Translations under genes and position numbers: made by a program
The notes under the pieces: generated by a model
Told to the model about the DNA's origin: nothing
What the model saw: only the letters and a program-made list of their open reading frames with translations
The model's database searches: none
DNA from: Microbacterium stercoris
GTDB taxonomy: Bacteria > Actinomycetota > Actinomycetes > Actinomycetales > Microbacteriaceae
Assembly: GCF_017592545.1 (NCBI RefSeq)
Contig: NZ_JAGFOA010000005.1
Location: 124,001 to 188,000, forward strand
Reading direction: 5' to 3'
DNA length: 64,000 nucleotides
Shown: positions 23,622 to 32,352 of the stretch, piece by piece
How the letters are laid out: every line of letters starts with the position of its first letter
Position numbering within the stretch: the first letter of the stretch is position 1

Positions 23622-23709
23622 TCGGGAGCGCGTGGCGCGGCGTCTCGCCGACCGTCGACGCGCCGAGGGCGCTCTGCCGCGCGAAGAGGCCCGCCGCTAG
23701 CCTGTCGGC

Positions 23710-24225
23710 ATGTTCTCCTATGACCCGTACGCAGAGCTCGCGACGCTGCGCGACTTCGCCCCGCTGACGCTCACCAGCACGGACATCGCCGAGGGACAGC
23801 CGCTGCCGCGCGCGCAGTGGGGCGCCGGGGGCGGAGGCTCGGACACGTCGCCGCAGCTCAGCTGGAGCGGCGCTCCGGAGGGGACCAGATCGTTCGCCCT
23901 GTCCTGCTTCGATCCGGATGCGCCCACCGGCTCGGGTTTCTGGCACTGGGCGGTCTACGACATCCCGCTCGATGTCACGTCGGTCGCGACCGGCCAGAAC
24001 CCTGCCGGCAAGCTGCTCCGCAACGAGACGGGCGTGCCGGGCTTCATCGGCGCGGGCCCGCCTCCCGGCACCGGCACGCACCGCTACTTCTTCGTCGTGG
24101 ACGCCCTGGATGTCGAGCACCTCGACATCACCGAGGACGTGACTCCCGCGATTCTCGGGTTCCAGCGGCACTTCCACTCGCTCGCGCGGGGTGTCCTGGT
24201 CGCCACGGCCACCGCCGACGACTGA
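23710..24225 (+). CDS. YbhB/YbcL-type PEBP-fold protein
   Basis: Phosphatidylethanolamine-binding-protein fold, cytoplasmic, 171 residues. Family motifs: SPQLSWSGAPEGTRSFALS, FDPDAPTGSGFWHWAVYDIP and the C-terminal GTHRYFFVVDALD. The biological ligand of bacterial PEBP-like proteins is unknown. A TAGCCT -10 box at 23698-23703 ends six bases before the ATG, so it is probably leaderless and independent of ctaB. It converges on ctaA with a short 6-bp hairpin (24230-24244) between them. Confidence 0.88.
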   Translation: MFSYDPYAELATLRDFAPLTLTSTDIAEGQPLPRAQWGAGGGGSDTSPQLSWSGAPEGTRSFALSCFDPDAPTGSGFWHWAVYDIPLDVTSVATGQNPAGKLLRNETGVPGFIGAGPPPGTGTHRYFFVVDALDVEHLDITEDVTPAILGFQRHFHSLARGVLVATATADD

Positions 24226-24250
24226 TCCCGCCGCGTCGCGCGGCCTGTTG

Positions 24251-25324
24251 TCAGTCGGCGGAGACGGGACGCTTCAGGCGCAGGACGACCACCGTGAACA
24301 CCGCGGCCGACACTCCCGCGAGCACCATGTGGACGCCGACGAGGAGCTCGGGCAGGCCGTTGCGCGCCTGGATGATGCCCACGATCACCTGCACGGCGAT
24401 CACGGCGAGCAGGGCCAGCAGCCAGCGAAGCGGACGCAGGCGCAGCCGCAGGGCCGCCGCGGTCAGGGCGAGGGTGAGGGCCAGCAGCACGTAGCCGGGC
24501 CACGAGTGCACGTGCGCGAGCACGGTCGCATCGAACCCGGTGCGGATCACGTTGGGATCGCCGGAATGCGGACCGTTCGAGGTGGTCAGCACGCCGGCGC
24601 CGATGGTGGCGACCAGGGCGACCGAGGTGACGTGCGTGAGGATCGCGAACCACTTCGGCACCGCACGCTCGCGCGGACCGGGGGCGTCGTATGCGCGCAC
24701 GAGATACGCCGCCGTCAGCACAACGAGTGCGACCGAGCTGGCGTAGTGGAAGCCGACGATGAACGGATTGAGTCCGGTGAGCACGGTGATGCCGCCGACG
24801 AGACCCTGTGCCACGACGCCGATCACCACGAGCCAGGACAGGATGAGCAGGTCGCGCCGGGCGGGTGCGGTGCGGACCGTGACGACGGCAGCCGCGATCA
24901 CGGCGGCCAGGGCGACGGCGACACCCGCGACGAAGGATCCGCTCACGGCGATCGTCGCGCCGGCGAGGACGACACCGCCCAGGGCGAACCACCCGGTCCG
25001 GATGAGCTCACGGCGCGCGCGGATGTGCAGCAGGGTGAGCACCAGCACGGCCAGCGCGAGCAGCCCCACGACTCCGGTCATCGTGCGGTTGCCGAACTCG
25101 ATGAATCCGTGGATGCCGAGCTCGGGCGTGGGAACAAGCGACTCAGGTGTGCAGAGCGGCCACTCGGAGCAGCCGAGGCCGGAACCCGTGAGGCGCACCG
25201 CGCCGCCCGTGCCGATGATGATGACCTCGGCGATGAACGACAGCCAGGCCAGCACGATCAGCGCGGGACGCACACGCTCGGCGGTGCGAGCCGGGTTCGC
25301 GGGGGCGAGAACGTCTGCGGACAT
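24251..25324 (-). CDS. ctaA: Haem A synthase (COX15/CtaA)
   Basis: Integral membrane enzyme that oxidises haem O to haem A. 357 residues with about eight transmembrane helices. The first extracellular loop holds the paired cysteines in GLGCSEWPLCTPES, followed by HGFIEFGNRTMTG with the conserved E and H. Later conserved His occur in GFHYASSVAL and LAHVHSWPGYV. Start ATG 25324, divergent from the suf operon. Confidence 0.94.
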   Translation of the reverse strand: MSADVLAPANPARTAERVRPALIVLAWLSFIAEVIIIGTGGAVRLTGSGLGCSEWPLCTPESLVPTPELGIHGFIEFGNRTMTGVVGLLALAVLVLTLLHIRARRELIRTGWFALGGVVLAGATIAVSGSFVAGVAVALAAVIAAAVVTVRTAPARRDLLILSWLVVIGVVAQGLVGGITVLTGLNPFIVGFHYASSVALVVLTAAYLVRAYDAPGPRERAVPKWFAILTHVTSVALVATIGAGVLTTSNGPHSGDPNVIRTGFDATVLAHVHSWPGYVLLALTLALTAAALRLRLRPLRWLLALLAVIAVQVIVGIIQARNGLPELLVGVHMVLAGVSAAVFTVVVLRLKRPVSAD

Positions 25325-25480
25325 GACCGTGGAGCCTCCTGGCGGTACCCCGTGAGACAGGTCCGGGGCGGCCCGATGAAAGGGCGGAACCTGTAGAATT
25401 CGGGAAGAGCTGCGGATGCGCGCGAGAAGCCTCGCCGCGCCGCCAAGTCTAGGCGCGAGTTTCTACGCGTCTTATGTGAA

Positions 25481-25560
25481 AGGCCCACCACGGCTGAGAG
25501 CGCTGGCATCCCCAGCGCGTCGCCGGGGCGGCTGACACCGTCTGAGGCCTGATGAGGAGA
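25481..25560 (+). promoter_or_regulatory. Possible structured leader RNA upstream of sufB
   Basis: Nested complementary segments: AGGCC (25481-25485) with GGCCT (25546-25550); ACGG (25490-25493) with CCGT (25538-25541); a 7-bp hairpin GCGCTGG/CCAGCGC (25500-25518); and a second imperfect hairpin 25519-25536. Together they could form a multi-branched junction ending just before the sufB ribosome site (GGAGAG, 25556-25561). I could not match it to a known riboswitch. GC-rich DNA makes chance pairing likely, so confidence is low. The gap 25325-25570 holds no gene. Confidence 0.3.
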
Positions 25561-25570
25561 GTGTGACGCC

Positions 25571-26989
25571 ATGTCCGATGTGCTGATCGACCGCCCCGAG
25601 CTCGAAGGTCTGGGGGTGTACGAGTTCGGCTGGCACGACGCGGATGCCGCCGGAGCCAGCGCGAAGCGCGGTCTCAACGAGAACGTGGTGCGCGACATCT
25701 CGGCCCTCAAAGCCGAGCCCGAATGGATGCTGAAGACCCGTCTGAAGGGTCTCGACCTGTTCGGCAAGAAGCCGATGCCGACCTGGGGCGCCGACCTCAG
25801 CGATATCGACTTCGAGAACATCAAGTACTTCGTGCGCTCCACCGAGAAGCAGGCCCAGTCGTGGGAGGACCTTCCGGAGGACATCCGCAACACCTACGAG
25901 AAGCTGGGCATCCCGGAGGCCGAGCGTCAGCGCCTCGTCGCCGGCGTCGCGGCGCAGTACGAGTCCGAGGTCGTCTACCACCAGATCCGCGAGGACCTGG
26001 AGGAGCAGGGCGTCATCTTCATGGACACCGACACCGCGCTGCGCGAGCACCCCGAGTTCTTCGAGGAGTACTTCGGCACCGTGATCCCTGCGGGCGACAA
26101 CAAGTTCGCCGCGCTCAACACGGCCGTGTGGTCGGGCGGCTCGTTCGTGTACGTGCCCAAGGGCGTCCACGTGGAGATCCCGCTGCAGGCGTACTTCCGC
26201 ATCAACACCGAGAACATGGGTCAGTTCGAGCGGACCCTGATCATCGCTGACGAGGACTCGTACGTCCACTACATCGAGGGCTGCACGGCCCCGATCTACA
26301 AGTCGGACTCGCTGCACTCGGCCGTCGTCGAGATCATCGTGAAGAAGAACGCCCGCGTGCGCTACACGACGATCCAGAACTGGTCGAACAACGTCTACAA
26401 CCTCGTCACCAAGCGCGCCGTGGCGCACGAGGGCGCGACGATGGAGTGGATCGACGGCAACATCGGCTCCAAGGTGACGATGAAGTACCCCTCGATCTTC
26501 CTGATGGGCGAGCACGCCAAGGGGGAGACCCTCTCGGTCGCCTTCGCCGGTCCCGGGCAGCACCAGGACGCCGGCGCGAAGATGATCCACATGGCGCCGT
26601 ACACGCAGTCGTCGATCGTCTCGAAGTCGATCGCCCGCGGCGGCGGTCGTGCCGGCTATCGCGGCGAGGTCCGCGTCGACGCGAACGCTCACCACTCGGC
26701 CAACACCGTCCGCTGCGACGCGCTCCTGGTCGACTCGATCTCGCGTTCCGACACGTACCCGGCGATCGACATCCGCGTCGACGACGTGCAGCTCGGCCAC
26801 GAGGCCACGGTCTCCAAGGTCAGCGAGGAGCAGCTGTTCTACCTGCAGTCGCGCGGCATGCCCGAGGACGAGGCGATGGCGATGATCGTGCGCGGCTTCA
26901 TCGAGCCGATCGCGCGCGAGCTGCCCATGGAGTACGCCCTCGAGCTGAACAAGCTCATCGAGATGGGCATGGAAGGATCGGTCGGCTGA
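25571..26989 (+). CDS. sufB: Fe-S cluster assembly protein SufB
   Basis: Scaffold subunit of the SufBCD complex on which Fe-S clusters are built. 472 residues. Family motifs: [20 protein letters not shown] near the N-terminus, [20 protein letters not shown], and the C-terminal core [11 protein letters not shown]...[21 protein letters not shown] (quoted in parts). First gene of the suf operon, with ribosome site GGAGAG. No SufR-type regulator gene precedes it. Confidence 0.96.
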   Translation: MSDVLIDRPELEGLGVYEFGWHDADAAGASAKRGLNENVVRDISALKAEPEWMLKTRLKGLDLFGKKPMPTWGADLSDIDFENIKYFVRSTEKQAQSWEDLPEDIRNTYEKLGIPEAERQRLVAGVAAQYESEVVYHQIREDLEEQGVIFMDTDTALREHPEFFEEYFGTVIPAGDNKFAALNTAVWSGGSFVYVPKGVHVEIPLQAYFRINTENMGQFERTLIIADEDSYVHYIEGCTAPIYKSDSLHSAVVEIIVKKNARVRYTTIQNWSNNVYNLVTKRAVAHEGATMEWIDGNIGSKVTMKYPSIFLMGEHAKGETLSVAFAGPGQHQDAGAKMIHMAPYTQSSIVSKSIARGGGRAGYRGEVRVDANAHHSANTVRCDALLVDSISRSDTYPAIDIRVDDVQLGHEATVSKVSEEQLFYLQSRGMPEDEAMAMIVRGFIEPIARELPMEYALELNKLIEMGMEGSVG

Positions 26990-26990
26990 T

Positions 26991-28202
26991 ATGACGACGT
27001 CGACGACGGCGCAGACCGCGCCGCAGGACGAGCGCGCCCACGTGGACCCCGCGGCGCAGGTCGCGGGCACCACCGTCCCGGTGCAGACCCGCTCGGAGCG
27101 CCTCCGCTCGTTCGAGCCCGCCGACTTCGGTGTGCCGACGGGCCGTGAGGTCAACTGGAAGCACGCTCCCGTGGCGCGCCTGAAGGGCGTGTTCGCCCCG
27201 GCCGTGGCCAACGACGGCGTGTCCGTCGCGGTCACCGCGGGCGCCGAGTACCTCGCCGCGCCGCTCGCGATCGGTCAGGCGCCGCGCGGCGAGTTCTTCC
27301 TGCCCGAGGATCTGCCGGCGGCGATCGCCTGGCAGGGCGCGAGCGAGGCGCTGCACGTGCGCGTGCCGCGCGAAGCCGAGGTCGCCGAGCCGATCGTGAT
27401 CGAGGTCACGGGCCAGGGCGCCGACCGCCGTGCCGACGGCCACCTCGTCATCGAGGCCCAGGAGCACAGCAAGGCCACGGTCGTGCTGCGCCACTCGGGC
27501 GCCGTGCAGTACGCGCAGAACGTCGAGATCATCGCGCGTGACGGCTCGCACCTCACCGTGGTCAGCGTGCAGCAGTGGGATGACGAGGCCGTCCACGTCG
27601 CCGCCCACCAGACGCGTGTGGACCGCGACGCCACGGTGCGCCACATCGTCGTCAGCTTCGGCGGCGGCGTTGTGCGCGTGAACCCGAACCTCGAGCTGGC
27701 CGGCACCGGATCGAACGGCGAGCTCTACGGTCTCGCCTTCGCTGACGAGGGCCAGCACCTCGAGAGCCAGGTGTACCTGCACCACAAGGGCCAGGAGACC
27801 ACCGGCGACGTGCTCTACAAGGGTGCGCTCCAGGGTGTCAGCGCCCGCACGGTGTGGATCGGCGATGTGCTCATCGGTCCGGATGCGAAGGGCACCGACT
27901 CGTACGAGGCCAACCGCAACCTGGTGCTCACCAACGGCGCGCGCGCCGACTCGATCCCGAACCTCGAGATCCAGACGGGCGACATCAAGGGCGCCGGCCA
28001 CGCGTCGGCGACCGGTCGCTTCGACGACGAGCAGCTGTTCTACCTGCAGGCCCGCGGCATCACCGAGGAGGAGGCGCGTCGCCTCGTTGTGCTCGGATTC
28101 CTCGCCGAGACCGTGCAGAAGATCGGCATCCCCTCCCTGGAGGAGGAGCTGACCGCGCTCATCGAGAAGGAGCTCGCCGAGGGTGCCGAGGTGACCGCGT
28201 GA
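26991..28202 (+). CDS. sufD: Fe-S cluster assembly protein SufD
   Basis: Partner of SufB in the SufBC2D scaffold. 403 residues. It shares the C-terminal beta-helix core with SufB: GPDAKGTDSYEANRNLVL, DSIPNLEIQTGDIKGAGHAS and DEQLFYLQARGI. The conserved His in KGAGHAS is visible. It starts one base after the sufB stop and overlaps the Rieske gene by four bases. Confidence 0.95.
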   Translation: MTTSTTAQTAPQDERAHVDPAAQVAGTTVPVQTRSERLRSFEPADFGVPTGREVNWKHAPVARLKGVFAPAVANDGVSVAVTAGAEYLAAPLAIGQAPRGEFFLPEDLPAAIAWQGASEALHVRVPREAEVAEPIVIEVTGQGADRRADGHLVIEAQEHSKATVVLRHSGAVQYAQNVEIIARDGSHLTVVSVQQWDDEAVHVAAHQTRVDRDATVRHIVVSFGGGVVRVNPNLELAGTGSNGELYGLAFADEGQHLESQVYLHHKGQETTGDVLYKGALQGVSARTVWIGDVLIGPDAKGTDSYEANRNLVLTNGARADSIPNLEIQTGDIKGAGHASATGRFDDEQLFYLQARGITEEEARRLVVLGFLAETVQKIGIPSLEEELTALIEKELAEGAEVTA

Positions 28203-28525
28203 GCGCCACCCGCGTCTGCGGCCTGAGCGAGCTGGTCCAGGATCAGCCGCTCAAGGTCGAGGCCGACGGCGTCGCGATCGCTGTTGTGCTCGACTCCGCC
28301 GGAGAGGTGCACGCCATCGGCGACACCTGCACGCACGGCGACATCTCCCTCTCCGAGGGCTTCGTCGAGGGCGACACGCTCGAGTGCTGGGCCCACGGCT
28401 CCGCGTTCTCGCTGCGCTCCGGCAAGCCCCTCAACCTCCCTGCTTACGAGCCCGTCCCGGTGTTCGTCGTCACGATCGACGGCGATGACGTGCTCATCGA
28501 TCCCAGCCTGAAGAAGGAAGTCTGA
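28199..28525 (+). CDS. Rieske-type ferredoxin of the suf operon
   Basis: Small [2Fe-2S] Rieske protein (non-haem iron oxygenase ferredoxin type), 108 residues. The cluster motif is complete: CTHGD (C-x-H) followed after about 16 residues by CWAHG (C-x2-H). The GTG at 28199 overlaps the sufD stop (GTGA). Its place between sufD and sufC is typical of actinobacterial suf operons. It may supply electrons for cluster assembly, but this is inference. Confidence 0.92.
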   Translation: MSATRVCGLSELVQDQPLKVEADGVAIAVVLDSAGEVHAIGDTCTHGDISLSEGFVEGDTLECWAHGSAFSLRSGKPLNLPAYEPVPVFVVTIDGDDVLIDPSLKKEV

Positions 28526-28526
28526 T

Positions 28527-29297
28527 ATGTCCGTTCTCGAGATCCGCGATCTGCACGTCACGGTCGAAACCGACGAAGGCGTCATCCCCATCCTCAACGG
28601 CGTCAACCTCACCGTGCGCTCGGGCGAGACCCACGCGATCATGGGCCCCAACGGCTCGGGCAAGTCGACCCTCGCCTCGACGATCGCCGGTCACCCGAAG
28701 TACACCGTCACGAGCGGCTCGATCACCTTCGACGGCGAGGACGTCCTCGAGATGGCCGTCGACGAGCGCGCCCGCGCCGGTCTCTTCCTGGCGATGCAGT
28801 ACCCGGTGGAGATCCCCGGCGTCACCGTGACGAACTTCCTCCGCACGGCCAAGACGGCCATCGACGGCGAGGCGCCGTCGCTGCGCACCTGGACCAAGGA
28901 GGTCAAGGAGGGCATGAAGGCGCTGCGCATGGACGACAAGTTCGCCCAGCGCAACGTCAACGAGGGCTTCTCTGGCGGCGAGAAGAAGCGCCACGAGATC
29001 CTCCAGCTCGAGCTGCTCAAGCCGAAGCTCGCGATCCTGGACGAGACCGACTCGGGCCTCGATGTCGACGCGCTGAAGATCGTCTCGGAGGGCGTGAACC
29101 GCGCCAAGGACAACACCGGGCTCGGCGTTCTCCTGATCACGCACTACACGCGCATCCTGCGCTACATCCAGCCCGACTTCGTCCACGTGATGGTCAAGGG
29201 TCAGATCGTGGAGGAGGGCGGCCCCGAGCTCGCCGAGCGTCTCGAGAACGAGGGCTACGCGGCCTACCTTCCTGCCGACGCGCCCCTCGAGGCGTAA
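28527..29297 (+). CDS. sufC: Fe-S cluster assembly ATPase SufC
   Basis: ABC-type ATPase that drives the SufBCD scaffold. 256 residues. Walker A GPNGSGKSTLA, signature FSGGEKKRHEILQ, Walker B LAILDETDSGLDVDALK and the His switch ITHYTRIL are present. Starts one base after the Rieske stop. Confidence 0.96.
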   Translation: MSVLEIRDLHVTVETDEGVIPILNGVNLTVRSGETHAIMGPNGSGKSTLASTIAGHPKYTVTSGSITFDGEDVLEMAVDERARAGLFLAMQYPVEIPGVTVTNFLRTAKTAIDGEAPSLRTWTKEVKEGMKALRMDDKFAQRNVNEGFSGGEKKRHEILQLELLKPKLAILDETDSGLDVDALKIVSEGVNRAKDNTGLGVLLITHYTRILRYIQPDFVHVMVKGQIVEEGGPELAERLENEGYAAYLPADAPLEA

Positions 29298-29307
29298 GCT
29301 CACCGCC

Positions 29308-29637
29308 ATGACCGCGACTCTCACACCCGAGAAGTACGACGAGGTCACCGAGGCCCTCAAGGACGTGATGGACCCGGAGCTCGGCGTGAACGTCGTCGAC
29401 CTCGGCCTCATCTACGACCTCGCCTGGGACGACGAGAACGATGCGCTCATCATCCACATGACGCTCACGAGCGCCGGATGCCCGCTCACCGATGTGCTCG
29501 AGGAGCAGACGGCACAGGCGCTGGACAACGTGGTGGACCGCTTCCGGATCAACTGGGTCTGGATGCCGCCGTGGGGTCCCGAGCGGATCACGGACGACGG
29601 GCGCGACATGATGCGCGCGCTCGGCTTCGCCATCTGA
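29308..29637 (+). CDS. sufT: SufT/MIP18-family (DUF59) Fe-S maturation protein
   Basis: Small Fe-S maturation factor of 109 residues. The DUF59 signature DVMDPELGVNVVDLGLIY and the Cys loop TSAGCPLTDVLEEQ are clear. It closes the suf operon 10 bp after sufC. In many actinobacteria sufS (cysteine desulfurase) and sufU lie between sufC and this gene; neither is here. A strong terminator follows. Confidence 0.93.
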   Translation: MTATLTPEKYDEVTEALKDVMDPELGVNVVDLGLIYDLAWDDENDALIIHMTLTSAGCPLTDVLEEQTAQALDNVVDRFRINWVWMPPWGPERITDDGRDMMRALGFAI

Positions 29638-29667
29638 CCGCGACCGCGCTCACGCGACGATCACAGG

Positions 29668-29695
29668 GAAGGCCCGGGAGAGATCCCGGGCCTTC
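29668..29695. terminator. Terminator of the suf operon
   Basis: A 12-bp perfect stem GAAGGCCCGGGA/TCCCGGGCCTTC closes on a GAGA tetraloop. The terminator at 56291-56318 has the same design. Confidence 0.85.
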
Positions 29696-29715
29696 GCCGT
29701 CGGTAGGCTGTATCG

Positions 29716-30867
29716 GTGACCCAGCCGCTCGACGCCCTGCCCATCGAAGAGCTCCGCAGGAGAAGCAGCACGAAGTGGGCGAAGTATCCGGACGACGTGC
29801 TCCCGCTCTTCGTGGCCGAGACCGACTTCGCGCTCGCTCCGGCCATCACGCGGTGTCTCACCGAAGCCGTGCAGCGCGGCGACACGGGTTACACGCCGCC
29901 CACGACACGCCTGCCCGACGCGTTCGCGGCCTTCGCCCAGCGCCGCTTCGGATGGACCGTCGACCCGGCACGGGTGCGCACCACCTGCGATGTGATGATG
30001 GGCATCGCCGAACTGCTGCGCGCGGTCACGAGCCCCGGCGATCGGGTCATTATCACCACGCCGGTCTACCCGCCCTTCTTTGCGGTGAACGACGAGTCCA
30101 AGACCGATGTCGTGGCCATTCCGCTGTCGAAGCACAACGACGGCTGGTCGCTCGACCTGCCGTCCATCGAGGCCGCGTTCGCCGAGGGCGCGAAGGTGAT
30201 GCTGCTCTGCAATCCGCATAACCCCACCGGCACCGTGCACTCGCGAGAGACCCTCGCCGAGCTGGCGCGCATTGCGAAGCGGCACGGGGGCTGGATCGTG
30301 AGCGACGAGATCCATGCGCCCCTCACACTGGCGGGCGCGACGTTCACCCCGTTCCTCGACGCGGCGCCCGAGGCCAAGGAGGTCGGCTTCGCCGTCACGA
30401 GCGCCAGTAAGGCGTTCAACCTCGCGGGGCTGAAGTGCGCCTTCATCCTGACGGACGCGCCCGAGCCGGCACGCATCGTCTCCGCGATCCCCGACGAGGT
30501 CGAATGGCGCACCTCGCTGTTCGGCGTCTTCGCGAACGTCGCGGCGTTCGAGGAGGGCGACGAGTGGCTCGATTCCCTGATCGCGCGGCTCGAACTCAAC
30601 CGTCAGCTGCTCGTCGACCTGCTGGCTGAGCACCTGCCCGAGGCCCGCTACATGCCGGGGGACGCGGGTTACCTCGCGTGGGTCGATCTGAGGGAGCTCG
30701 GCTGGGGGGACAACCCGGCGCTGAAGATCCTGCGCGAGGCGAAGGTCGCGGTGCATCTGGGTCCGCTGTTCGGTGAGCAGGGACGCGGCCACATCCGCAT
30801 CAACTTCGGCACCTCCCCGGCCATCCTCACCGAGGCTGTGGAGCGCATCGGCGCTCTGCGGGGCTGA
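29716..30867 (+). CDS. MalY/PatB-family PLP aminotransferase (C-S lyase)
   Basis: Fold type I PLP enzyme of 383 residues, related to cystathionine beta-lyases PatB and MalY. Motifs: CNPHNPTG (165-172), SDEIHAPL with the cofactor Asp (about 197), and the Schiff-base Lys232 in TSASKAFNLAGLK. Probable reaction: beta-elimination of cystathionine or a similar thioether to homocysteine or thiol, pyruvate and ammonia. An aminotransferase role cannot be excluded. GTG start with a TAGGCT -10 box at 29704-29709, six bases before, so it is probably leaderless. Confidence 0.85.
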   Translation: MTQPLDALPIEELRRRSSTKWAKYPDDVLPLFVAETDFALAPAITRCLTEAVQRGDTGYTPPTTRLPDAFAAFAQRRFGWTVDPARVRTTCDVMMGIAELLRAVTSPGDRVIITTPVYPPFFAVNDESKTDVVAIPLSKHNDGWSLDLPSIEAAFAEGAKVMLLCNPHNPTGTVHSRETLAELARIAKRHGGWIVSDEIHAPLTLAGATFTPFLDAAPEAKEVGFAVTSASKAFNLAGLKCAFILTDAPEPARIVSAIPDEVEWRTSLFGVFANVAAFEEGDEWLDSLIARLELNRQLLVDLLAEHLPEARYMPGDAGYLAWVDLRELGWGDNPALKILREAKVAVHLGPLFGEQGRGHIRINFGTSPAILTEAVERIGALRG

Positions 30868-30874
30868 GGCGGAC

Positions 30875-32317
30875 ATGACGGATCCGCTGAGCGCCGAGCC
30901 CCACGCCGAGCCCGCACTGCAGTCCTCTTCGGGCGGCGGGCGGCCGAGCATCCTCACCCTGTGGGACCCGCGAGTCGTCTGGGTGACGCTCGGCGCGGTC
31001 TCGCTGATCTTCCTCGCCGCTCTCACGGCGATGGCCCTGACCACGGTGATGCCTTTCGTCGCCGAGGACCTCGACGGTGAGGCCCTGTTCGCGATCGCGT
31101 TCTCCGGCACCCTGGCGACGGGTGTCATCGGCATGGTGGCGTCGGGTGCCTGGTCGGATCGTGCGGGCCCGGCCGCGCCGCTGTCCACGGCCGTCATCCT
31201 GTTCGTCCTGGGGCAGGCGATGGCCGCGACCGCGCCGACCATGGAACTGCTGGTGCTCGGGCGTCTCGTGACGGGGCTGGGTGCGGGAGGCCAGACGGTG
31301 GCGCTGTACGTGGTCGTCGCCCGCGTCTATCCGCCGGCGCTGCACGGTCGGGTGATGGCGCTCTTCTCCGCCGCCTGGGTCGTGCCGTCTCTCATCGGCC
31401 CGTTCCTCGCGGGGGCGGTGACCGAGCAGCTGCACTGGCGATGGATCTTCGCGGCCCTGGCGGTGCTGGCCCTCGCCGCCTTCGCGATGGTCGCGCCGCG
31501 CCTCCGGCACCTCGCCGAGGCGCCGTCCGCCGAGCGTCCCGCCGGTGTGGGACGCCGACTGCTGTTCGCGGTCGTGGTGGCGGTGGCGGCGCTCGCGTTG
31601 GGCATGACCTCCGAGCTCTCGTCGTCGCTGTCGCCGGCCCTCGGGTGGGCCGTCGCGGTCGGAGCCGTGATCGTGATCGCGATCGCCATCCTGCCCCTGC
31701 TCCCGCAGGGGATGGTCAGCATGCGCCGGGGCCTGCCGAGCGTGATCCTGATGCGCAGCCTGATCGCGGGCTCGCTGTTCGGCGCCGAGGTGTACGTGCC
31801 CTACCTGCTGATCGAGCGCTTCGGGTTCTCTGCGATGTGGGCCGGCCTGGGGCTCACCGCCGCGGCGATCGCCTGGGCGATCAGCGCGCAGATCTCGGGC
31901 ACCCACGGAGACCGGATCGGCAACACCCGCATCGCGGTCATCGGGGTCTCGTTGCTCGCGATCGCGACGCTCGCATGCGCGCTGACGCCGCTCCTGGCGC
32001 TGCCGGTCTGGGTGCCGATCGCGCTGTGGTCGTGCGCGGGATTCGGCATGGGCCTGATGTACCCCCGCCAGACGGTGCTGATGCTCGCCTACTCGAACCG
32101 CGCCGAGGAGGGCTTCAACTCCTCCGCGCTGCAGATCAGCGATTCGGTGGGGGCGTCCGCGTCGATCGCGGTGATGGGACTGGTGTTCACCTCCCTGGCG
32201 GGCACGGACGCGCAGTTCACCGCGGTGTTCCTGCTCGCGCTGGGCCTGGCGCTTCTCGCTCTCGTCCCCGGGATGAGGCTGGGGCACGGACACGAGACGA
32301 ATCCGGGGCAGAGGTAA
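30875..32317 (+). CDS. MFS transporter, drug-exporter type
   Basis: Major facilitator permease of 480 residues, about 12-14 transmembrane helices. An N-terminal cytosolic tail of about 35 residues precedes the first helix (VTLGAVSLIFLAALTAMALT). The A-motif-like loop is SGAWSDRAGPAAP and helix 5 has the antiporter-like GAVTEQLHWRWIF. The ATG at 30875 (MTDPLSAEP) is 7 bp after the lyase gene, so the two may be co-transcribed. The substrate is unknown. Its stop codon lies inside the iron-box candidate of the next gene. Confidence 0.85.
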   Translation: MTDPLSAEPHAEPALQSSSGGGRPSILTLWDPRVVWVTLGAVSLIFLAALTAMALTTVMPFVAEDLDGEALFAIAFSGTLATGVIGMVASGAWSDRAGPAAPLSTAVILFVLGQAMAATAPTMELLVLGRLVTGLGAGGQTVALYVVVARVYPPALHGRVMALFSAAWVVPSLIGPFLAGAVTEQLHWRWIFAALAVLALAAFAMVAPRLRHLAEAPSAERPAGVGRRLLFAVVVAVAALALGMTSELSSSLSPALGWAVAVGAVIVIAIAILPLLPQGMVSMRRGLPSVILMRSLIAGSLFGAEVYVPYLLIERFGFSAMWAGLGLTAAAIAWAISAQISGTHGDRIGNTRIAVIGVSLLAIATLACALTPLLALPVWVPIALWSCAGFGMGLMYPRQTVLMLAYSNRAEEGFNSSALQISDSVGASASIAVMGLVFTSLAGTDAQFTAVFLLALGLALLALVPGMRLGHGHETNPGQR

Positions 32318-32328
32318 GCCTGTCCTAA
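32310..32328 (+). promoter_or_regulatory. Candidate IdeR/DtxR iron box
   Basis: AGAGGTAAGCCTGTCCTAA matches the 19-bp DtxR/IdeR consensus TWAGGTWAGSCTWACCTWA at 16 positions. It overlaps the MFS stop codon and lies just before the -10 box TAGACT (32339-32344) of the siderophore-reductase gene. Confidence 0.65.
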
Positions 32329-32338
32329 CTTGGTGACG

Positions 32339-32344
32339 TAGACT
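32339..32344 (+). promoter_or_regulatory. -10 element for the siderophore-interacting protein gene
   Basis: TAGACT ends 8 bases before the GTG start, consistent with a leaderless mRNA repressed from the iron box just upstream. Confidence 0.5.
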
Positions 32345-32352
32345 GCCGTCTC

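Noticed and set aside
25546..25560. Hammerhead-like or fluoride-riboswitch-like CTGATGA before sufB
   Set aside because: The GAAA core and cleavage-site stem of a hammerhead are absent, and the upstream fluoride aptamer consensus is not there.
25481..25560. TPP riboswitch (GGCTGAGAG seen near 25491)
   Set aside because: The second conserved half of the TPP aptamer is missing and sufB is not a thiamine gene.
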